Part shown: positions 42,309-47,369 of the stretch, piece by piece | Layout: every line of letters starts with the position of its first letter | How positions within the stretch are numbered: position 1 is the first letter of the stretch | Assembly (NCBI GenBank): GCA_964550025.1 | Contig: CAZJYI010000087.1 | Coordinates: 1-47,369, forward strand | Direction of reading: 5' to 3' | Length of the DNA stretch: 47,369 nucleotides | Source of the DNA: CAZJYI01 sp964550025 | Lineage (GTDB): Bacteria; Verrucomicrobiota; Kiritimatiellia; UBA8416; CAYOBW01 | Position numbers and translations under genes: made by a program | Notes under the pieces: model-generated | What the model was told of the DNA's origin: nothing | Database searches by the model: none | Seen by the model: the letters and a program-made list of their open reading frames with translations, nothing else

Positions 42309-43262
42309 ATGCGGAGAGATTTGGAGAAGAATGTGTTGGGGCGAATCATCACAGCGTTGCTCGTGTCTACCATGACGGCCTGTTCGGCCGGGCAAGACGC
42401 GCTGGACGCGCTGCGTGTCCGCTGGGTCCGACCATCCGCATTCGACTACACGCTGGTTTCAACTTTCGCGGGCGCCGATGAGCGCACGATACTCGGCTTC
42501 AACCATCGCTCGGGCCGAAGCCATTTCGTCGGCGTTGGCGAGGCGCTTGACGCATACAGGGTCGATCTGTTTCTCCCGTCAACGGAACGCGTTTTCAATC
42601 CCACCGTCAACGCATACGAGGAGAAGAAAGGTGGCATGGCGGTTCTGAGCGACACAGAAGGGAACCGGTTGCGGCTACACCTGGGAGTGCCACTCAAAGA
42701 GGAGGGATGCACCGCCTGTGTGGTGTCCCTTGACGACGGCGCCGAATGGCGTGTGAAGCAGGGCGAGACGATCCGCCTGAAAGACGCGGCATTCCGCATT
42801 GCCGGCATCAGCCCGGAAGAGGTGCGAATCAGGCCGGAATCCGGGGCAAGCCGCGTCGTGCCGTTTGCCACCGAGGAGGAGACCGGCGAGCTGCGTGTGC
42901 GACTGGCAAGGCGTCGCGCAACGCAACGCAAGGCCGCTGCGGAAGCCGAAAAGCGCAAGACGGACATCAAGGTGCTGAAGGCCCTTGCCAGACAGCCTTT
43001 GCCGATGCGCCCGGTGCGCCGGCAACGCGCGGCCGCAGGCGGTTCGGCGTCCTCCCGCCTGCGAACGCTGTCAAACGCGGGCGCGACGTTCTCATTCGGC
43101 ACGGACGTTCGGTATCCCGTGGAATACGAAGTCGTTCCGCGTTGGATCTATCACAACGGCCGGCACATCTACTCGCCGATCGTCGTCCCCACGCGTTTTG
43201 CCACCCGCCGCACCGGCATGCGCATGCACAGCTTTGGGGTGCAGGTGGTGCCCAGGTATTGA
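42309..43262 (+). CDS. Exported protein, possibly a lipoprotein
   Basis: A 317-residue protein. The N-terminus (RIITALLVSTMTACSAG) is a signal peptide with a lipobox-like MTAC. The first part is beta-rich (FDYTLVSTFAGADERTILGF, HFVGVGEALDAYRVDLFLPS). The segment RVRLARRRATQRKAAAEAEKRK is a short basic helix. The C-terminus is Arg/His-rich (WIYHNGRHIYSPIVVPTRF, RTGMRMHSFGVQVVPRY). I recognise no family. The gene is divergent from the degenerate-HisKA gene and is the only gene in the window with both a good promoter and no leader. Confidence 0.7.
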   Translation: MRRDLEKNVLGRIITALLVSTMTACSAGQDALDALRVRWVRPSAFDYTLVSTFAGADERTILGFNHRSGRSHFVGVGEALDAYRVDLFLPSTERVFNPTVNAYEEKKGGMAVLSDTEGNRLRLHLGVPLKEEGCTACVVSLDDGAEWRVKQGETIRLKDAAFRIAGISPEEVRIRPESGASRVVPFATEEETGELRVRLARRRATQRKAAAEAEKRKTDIKVLKALARQPLPMRPVRRQRAAAGGSASSRLRTLSNAGATFSFGTDVRYPVEYEVVPRWIYHNGRHIYSPIVVPTRFATRRTGMRMHSFGVQVVPRY

Positions 43263-43384
43263 GCGGGGAAATTCGGGAGGTCCAAACCTGGTCCGAGCCT
43301 TCCCAATCGTCGACCACTATCGTCGCCCGTTATCGTCAACCGGCTCTTCCTTCTTCCGGTGCACGATAGCGCGCGACGAGAACG

Positions 43385-43398
43385 GGATACGAGTATCC
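43385..43398. other. Small palindrome in a 219-nt spacer
   Basis: GGATAC-GA-GTATCC lies between the exported protein gene and the end of the next gene. Apart from this and the repeat at 43458, nothing is supported in 43263-43481. Confidence 0.35.
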
Positions 43399-43457
43399 GT
43401 TGTCTTCCCTTCTTCTCTCCACTCGCCTGACGCGGGACAATCCATCAGTCGAACTTG

Positions 43458-43485
43458 GGATCCGCTCGCTCACGCTCGCGGCTAC
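43458..43485 (-). repeat. GTAGCC(A/G)CGAGCGTGAG repeat, copy 2
   Basis: On the minus strand the core GTAGCCGCGAGCGTGAGC begins at 43485 and supplies the TAG stop codon (43482-43484) of the gene above it. Confidence 0.8.
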
Positions 43486-44090
43486 TCCGCGGTCTCCCCT
43501 TCCCGGTGGCAGCGGACCGTGACCGTGCGTCGGTAGAGTCCTTCGCTCATGTGCTCGTGCCGCAGTTCAAAGGCCAGTTCGTATCGCCGCCGCCGTTCGA
43601 GGTCGACCATGGCGAATTCCCCTGAAACGCTTTCGTCGTTCCACCGTGAGTGGTGCACGCCGGCCCATTCGAGCAGCCACACAAGCAGAAAGGGAAAGGT
43701 CTCGGCATCGAGGCAATCCCGGGGCAGCTCCGTCAACAGCAGATCGTCATCATTGGCGAGGAGCCGGAGCATGACGGACGTGGGACCGCCGAGCAACTCG
43801 AGCTCGGCAAGTGTACGAGCCATGGCCTGCCGAATGTCGGCCTTCTCAAGCTCGTCGAGGCCCCGCTGCAGTGCCCACGCGGGAAAGAGGTCCTCGAACA
43901 CAAGGGGGGACGTCGCCGCCACGGAAAGCTCCATGTGGGTGCACCCGGGGTATTCGCCGCGCACTTCATCCACCAGCGACGGCCAGAACTTGGCGGCGCT
44001 ATTCGTACTCGGAACGCCGTCCACGTACATGACCTTGGGACCGGGGTACTTGGAGGTGCCGTCTTCGAGCGGTTCTGAGAACAGACTCAT
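43482..44090 (-). CDS. Unknown cytosolic protein with a conserved C-terminal strand-helix
   Basis: A 202-residue soluble protein. Helical middle (LDELEKADIRQAMARTLAEL) and DDDLLLTELPRDCLDAETFPF precede a C-terminal beta section (FAMVDLERRRRYELAFELRHE, then LYRRTVTVRC). That last part resembles a segment I have seen in proteins near type II secretion or twitching ATPases, but the likeness is too weak to name. ATG 44090 is chosen because GGGAGAG lies just upstream. The reading frame open further 5' translates the repeat DNA at 44119-44180 and is not credible as protein. The TAG stop is supplied by the repeat at 43458-43485. Confidence 0.7.
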   Translation of the reverse strand: MSLFSEPLEDGTSKYPGPKVMYVDGVPSTNSAAKFWPSLVDEVRGEYPGCTHMELSVAATSPLVFEDLFPAWALQRGLDELEKADIRQAMARTLAELELLGGPTSVMLRLLANDDDLLLTELPRDCLDAETFPFLLVWLLEWAGVHHSRWNDESVSGEFAMVDLERRRRYELAFELRHEHMSEGLYRRTVTVRCHREGETAE

Positions 44091-44118
44091 CTCTCTCCCT
44101 GCCCTTCCCGGGTCCCGG

Positions 44119-44180
44119 TGTGGCCGCGAGCGTGAGCGAGCGGACATCGCTCCTCTCCACTCGCTCACGCTCGTGGCTAC
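44119..44180. repeat. GTAGCC(A/G)CGAGCGTGAG repeats 3 and 4 as an inverted pair
   Basis: The left arm (44119-44142, GTGGCCGCGAGCGTGAGCG) and the right arm (44158-44180, complementary GTAGCCACGAGCGTGAG) form a near-perfect stem of about 20 bp with a 15- to 17-nt loop. They lie between the unknown-protein gene and the stop of the Ca2+ ATPase gene, where the structure may act as a terminator or a REP-like element. Confidence 0.75.
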
Positions 44181-44192
44181 AGGGAGGCACTA

Positions 44193-47033
44193 TCATCCGC
44201 CACGCACGCGCCGGACCAGCTTAGAGACCTCCACGGCGACCAGCATAGCCGCGCCCGCGGCGACACAGGTTGCCAATTGCCCGGCAGTGAGCGCCGTGGT
44301 CCTGAAGAAGCCTTGCAGGACGGGAACGTAGATGACGGCCATTTGCAGACCGAACGTCAGCACCAGCGCGGCGACCAGCGGGCGGTTACTGAAGAGGCCG
44401 ATGCGCAAGAGCGAATCGCGCGACGAACGCACGCCGAGCGAAAGAAAGAGCTGCGTGAAGACCATGGCGGTGAAGAGCATCGTCTGCCAGGTCGTTGCCA
44501 CGACGGCGTGGTGGCCGCCGTGAGCGGCGGCCTCCGCGGCCACGGCGGCTTCGGCCGCGACCGGCTCGTGCGCCGTCCAGGCGCCATACCCGACCCCCAG
44601 CGACAGCAGGGCCATCAGTGCCCCTATCCAGAGAATCTGCCGCCCCATTTTCCAGTCGATGATGGGAGCCTGCGGATCGCGCGGCGGGCGCTGCATGACG
44701 TCTCGCTCCGGAGGCTCCACGCCGAGCGCCAGCGCGGGGAAACCATCGGTCACCAGGTTCATCCAGAGAATCTGCACCGGCAGCAGTGGGATCGGCATGC
44801 CGAGGAACGGCGCAACGAGCATCACGAGGAGCTCCCCCGCGTTGGCGGACAGGATGAACCGGATGAAGCGCAGGATGTTGTCGAATATGACGCGCCCTTC
44901 GCGCACGGCAGCCACAATGGTGGTGTACTTGTCGTCGAGCAGGACCATGTCGGAAGCCTCTTTGGCCACGTCCGTCCCGGTAATCCCCATGGCGACGCCG
45001 ATGTCCGCACTCTTCAGGGCGGGCGCGTCGTTCACGCCGTCGCCCGTCATCGATGCGATCTCGCCACGCGCCTGGAGTGCGTCGACGATGCGAAGTTTGT
45101 GCTCGGGGGAGACGCGGGCATAGACTGAGGCCCCGGCCACGGCCTTTTCCAGCGCGGCATCGTCCATGGCGGAGATGTCGGTGCCGGTCACTACCTCGCC
45201 GTCCTCGACGATACCCAGCTCACGACCGATGGACCGTGCCATGAGAGGATGGTCACCGGTGATCATGACCGGCCGGATTCCCGCGTGCTGGCAGGTCTTT
45301 ACAGCGCCTTTGACCTCGTCGCGCAGCGGGTCCATCATGCCGGTCAGCCCGAGCAGGACAAGATCCTGCTCGATGTCGGCGGCCTTGAGGCCGGGGACAA
45401 CGTCGGCCATGGGCCGGCAAGCCACACCCAGAACTCGGACACCGTCGCCCGCCAGCGACTCCATGCGGGAGGCGAGCCGGGCGCGGTACTCGTCGTTCAA
45501 AGGCTGAATCCTACCATCGGCGTAGACGCGCGTGGAGACCTCGAGCAGGCTGTCCACGGCACCCTTGGTGAACGCGATGACGGGAGCGGAACCCGTCTCA
45601 GACGCCAGGCGGGAGGCGATCGCAAGGAAACTGGAGGGGCTCTGTCCCTGCGCTGGAGGGACGGCTTCCACGCCGTCCGTCCCCGCAAAAGAGCTGAGGT
45701 CGTGGACGGTAGACATCCGCTTGCGGTCGGAATCGAAGGGCGCTTCGGCAACGCGCGGCATGGTCTCTTCGAGGGCTTTCTTTCGCAGACCGATCCGGTG
45801 CGCAGCCACGACAAGAGCATTTTCGGTCGGATCGCCGATGGCCTCGACGGCCTCGGCCGGCGCTTCGTCATCCTTCAGAACGGCATCGCAGCACAGTGCG
45901 GCGGCGCCCATGCACAATGAAGCCGCCTCCGCCAGAGAATCCGGCAACACCACGTCCTCACCCATGGAGGTCGGCAGTGAGACATCGCCGCCGGGCAGAG
46001 AAAGCGCCGTCACCGTCATGCGGTTCTGCGTCAGCGTGCCGGTCTTGTCCGTGCAGACCGCCGTCACCGAACCGAGCGTCTCGACGGCCGGCAGCTTGCG
46101 GATGAGCGCGTTGCGGGCCAGCATGCGTTTGGCGCCGAGAGCCAGCGCAACGGTGACCACTGCCGGCAGTCCTTCCGGCACAGCGGCAACGGCCATGCTC
46201 ACAGCGGTGAGAAAAACGGTTCGGGGGCTTTCGCCCCGCACGAGGCCGATGACCGCGACCAGGGCGATCAATCCTAGCGCGACACCCACCAGGACATGCC
46301 CAAGGCGGTCGAGTTTGCGTGCCAACGGGGTTTCCTCGTCCTCGGTCGTCTGCAGCAGCTCGGCCACCCGCCCGAGCTCGGTCTGCATGCCCGTCGCCGT
46401 AACGACGGCCTCGGCACGGCCGTACGTGATGACCGTACCCATGAAGACCATGTTGCGGCGGTCGCCCACCGCGAGCTCGCCGCTTTCGAGCACATCGACA
46501 GTCTTTTCAACGCTCTCGGATTCGCCGGTGAGCGCTGACTCCTGCACGCGCAGGCTGGCGCACTCGACCACCCGGCCGTCCGCGGGAACCATGTTGCCGG
46601 CCTCGAGCAGCACGATATCCCCGGCCACGAGCTCGCGCGCGTCGATCTCGCTGACATTGCCGTCGCGGCGCACGCGCACTTTGGGCACCGAGAGCTTCCT
46701 GAGGGCCGCCATGGCCTTCTCGGCGCTGTACTCCTGACGGAACCCCAGCAGACCGTTGAGAATGACGATGACGAGGATGGCGACGGCGTCTTTGGCATCG
46801 CCGAGGGCGAGAGACACCACGGCGGCAACCACCAGAAGGATCACGAGCAGGTTGGTGAACTGTTCGGCCAGGATCTTCCACGGGCTTTTGCCGGATTCGT
46901 GGGTGAGCTCATTGGGACCGTCACGCCCCAGCCGCTCAGCGGCTTCCGCGGAGTCCAGGCCCCTGTCACGAGAGCCCCCGAGGGACTCCAGGACACTCTC
47001 ACACGTCTGTGCATACCATTCTGTCGTACTCAT
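44193..47033 (-). CDS. SERCA/PMCA-type calcium-transporting P-type ATPase
   Basis: A 946-residue P-type ATPase (type II). It shows an N-terminal cation-ATPase domain, TGES in the actuator domain (ALTGESESVEK), the phosphorylation site DKTGTLTQN (Asp329), and the hinge MTGDGVNDAPALKSADIGVA. The Ca2+-ligand positions of the SERCA family are present: VPEGLP in helix 4, SANAGELLVM in helix 5 and MNLVTDGFPALALG in helix 6. It should export Ca2+ with proton counter-transport. The C-terminus has the last membrane helices and a His/Ala-rich loop (AEAAVAAEAAAHGGHH). ATG 47033 is taken as start; the frame is open further upstream into intergenic DNA. It stands alone. Confidence 0.9.
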   Translation of the reverse strand: MSTTEWYAQTCESVLESLGGSRDRGLDSAEAAERLGRDGPNELTHESGKSPWKILAEQFTNLLVILLVVAAVVSLALGDAKDAVAILVIVILNGLLGFRQEYSAEKAMAALRKLSVPKVRVRRDGNVSEIDARELVAGDIVLLEAGNMVPADGRVVECASLRVQESALTGESESVEKTVDVLESGELAVGDRRNMVFMGTVITYGRAEAVVTATGMQTELGRVAELLQTTEDEETPLARKLDRLGHVLVGVALGLIALVAVIGLVRGESPRTVFLTAVSMAVAAVPEGLPAVVTVALALGAKRMLARNALIRKLPAVETLGSVTAVCTDKTGTLTQNRMTVTALSLPGGDVSLPTSMGEDVVLPDSLAEAASLCMGAAALCCDAVLKDDEAPAEAVEAIGDPTENALVVAAHRIGLRKKALEETMPRVAEAPFDSDRKRMSTVHDLSSFAGTDGVEAVPPAQGQSPSSFLAIASRLASETGSAPVIAFTKGAVDSLLEVSTRVYADGRIQPLNDEYRARLASRMESLAGDGVRVLGVACRPMADVVPGLKAADIEQDLVLLGLTGMMDPLRDEVKGAVKTCQHAGIRPVMITGDHPLMARSIGRELGIVEDGEVVTGTDISAMDDAALEKAVAGASVYARVSPEHKLRIVDALQARGEIASMTGDGVNDAPALKSADIGVAMGITGTDVAKEASDMVLLDDKYTTIVAAVREGRVIFDNILRFIRFILSANAGELLVMLVAPFLGMPIPLLPVQILWMNLVTDGFPALALGVEPPERDVMQRPPRDPQAPIIDWKMGRQILWIGALMALLSLGVGYGAWTAHEPVAAEAAVAAEAAAHGGHHAVVATTWQTMLFTAMVFTQLFLSLGVRSSRDSLLRIGLFSNRPLVAALVLTFGLQMAVIYVPVLQGFFRTTALTAGQLATCVAAGAAMLVAVEVSKLVRRVRGG

Positions 47034-47196
47034 GAGACGGGGATCATAGACAAAGGTAGAGACCAAGGCAAAGACGAAGTCGTAGATGCGTTCACAGCAC
47101 CATGGCGCATTCAACGGCCTGTCCAAGCCGATAGAGATGAAAGAGTTGTAAGAATTTGCGGGACAACGCGGCGAAACTTTTTTACGCTGCGTGACC

Positions 47197-47369
47197 ATGA
47201 AGAAGAAGTATCGAGTCCCGTCGGAGAAAGAGCAGCAGATCGTCGAGGATGTGCGAGTACGCCCGATTCGCGCATCGGAGCGGGCGCGGTTCATGCGGCT
47301 GCTAAGGACTCATCGGACTCATCGGGGTCAGCCCTTGACAATGGACTTTACTGCCGGTGACTGGCTGTG
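47197..47369 (+). CDS. DUF4338-like N-terminal fragment running into repeat DNA (partial)
   Basis: From ATG 47197 the first 37 codons (MKKKYRVPSEKEQQIVED, then VRVRPIRASERARFMRLLR) resemble the start of DUF4338/DruA-like, transposase-associated proteins. The likeness is from memory and moderate. From 47306 the DNA is the tandem word GGACTCATC (47306-47323), and then the word TCGGGGTCAGCCCT (47322-47335), also found at 61-74. The frame stays open to the window edge, but the protein likeness stops exactly where the repeats begin. It is probably a remnant truncated or interrupted by repeat DNA. Confidence 0.45.
   Translation, partial: MKKKYRVPSEKEQQIVEDVRVRPIRASERARFMRLLRTHRTHRGQPLTMDFTAGDWL
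47306..47335. repeat. GGACTCATC tandem word and TCGGGGTCAGCCCT, copy 2
   Basis: GGACTCATC occurs at 47306-47314 and 47315-47323, and TCGGGGTCAGCCCT at 47322-47335. The second word is identical to 61-74. Such GGGGTCAG... words often accompany REP-associated tyrosine transposases in other genomes (recall). Confidence 0.65.

Noticed and set aside
44091..44168. 26-residue N-terminal extension of the gene 43482-44090
   Set aside because: It is translated repeat DNA, and a good ribosome binding site sits directly before ATG 44090.
61..47335. Attachment-site pair (direct repeat at both window ends)
   Set aside because: The word is only 14 nt and belongs to a class of widespread short repeats; no integrase lies inside, and the window edges are arbitrary.

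Overview
The window reads as a chromosomal piece of a high-GC (about 60 %, judged by eye) Gram-negative-type bacterium, most likely from the PVC superphylum (Kiritimatiellota/Verrucomicrobiota-like). That placement is an inference. It rests on the PEP-CTERM/exosortase pair, large secreted proteins ending in an RFYRL-type tail, long TPR fusions, and many short intergenic repeat words. No rRNA, prophage, intact transposase or CRISPR array is visible, and no ribosomal or replication gene is present to anchor the taxonomy.

Layout. 1-5.8 kb: a secreted C39-like cysteine-peptidase-fold protein, then an exosortase fused to about 1000 residues of TPRs (minus strand). 6.1-17.2 kb: a 1810-residue membrane-anchored subtilase, a protein with a degenerate histidine-kinase dimerisation domain (first of two paralogues), a GT-B glycosyltransferase-like protein, a CPBP-like membrane protein and a prenyltransferase-repeat membrane protein. 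17.4-22.0 kb: a four-gene plus-strand unit starting with an autoregulated PadR repressor, followed by a HAAS-membrane-VIT-vWA-like protein with a C-terminal PEP-CTERM signal and two further membrane proteins. 22.2-27.6 kb: minus-strand genes for a PflX-like radical SAM enzyme coupled to a DUF362 protein, a BamE-like exported coiled-coil protein, TruC, PgsA and a Ser/Tyr-rich exported protein. 27.9-32.4 kb: a small membrane protein, tRNA-Thr(UGU), and a two-gene unit of an exported coiled-coil protein and a beta-propeller protein. 32.5-35.1 kb: an accessory patch with a broken URO-D-family gene, a methyltransferase and a VapBC toxin-antitoxin operon with a clear operator. 35.6-40.1 kb: a lipoprotein, small membrane proteins, a GNAT acetyltransferase, an unknown protein and a PMT/ArnT-like membrane glycosyltransferase fused to TPRs. 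40.3-47.4 kb: the second degenerate-HisKA paralogue, an exported protein with a leaderless-looking promoter, an unknown cytosolic protein, a SERCA-type Ca2+ ATPase and the start of a DUF4338-like gene that runs into repeat DNA at the window edge.

Working together. The clearest functional theme is the cell surface. The exosortase and its candidate substrate (the PadR-controlled PEP-CTERM protein) lie in one window, with several exported, propeller, protease and glycosyltransferase proteins. The most unusual element is the pair of paralogues at 11.7-13.3 and 40.3-42.1 kb. Both combine an N-terminal sensor-like domain and a conserved central helical block with a HisKA-like helix in which the phospho-accepting His is Gln, and both lack a kinase ATPase domain. 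A second theme is the density of short intergenic repeat families. At least three genes end on a stop codon supplied by a repeat, and one repeat has entered the linker of a coding sequence.
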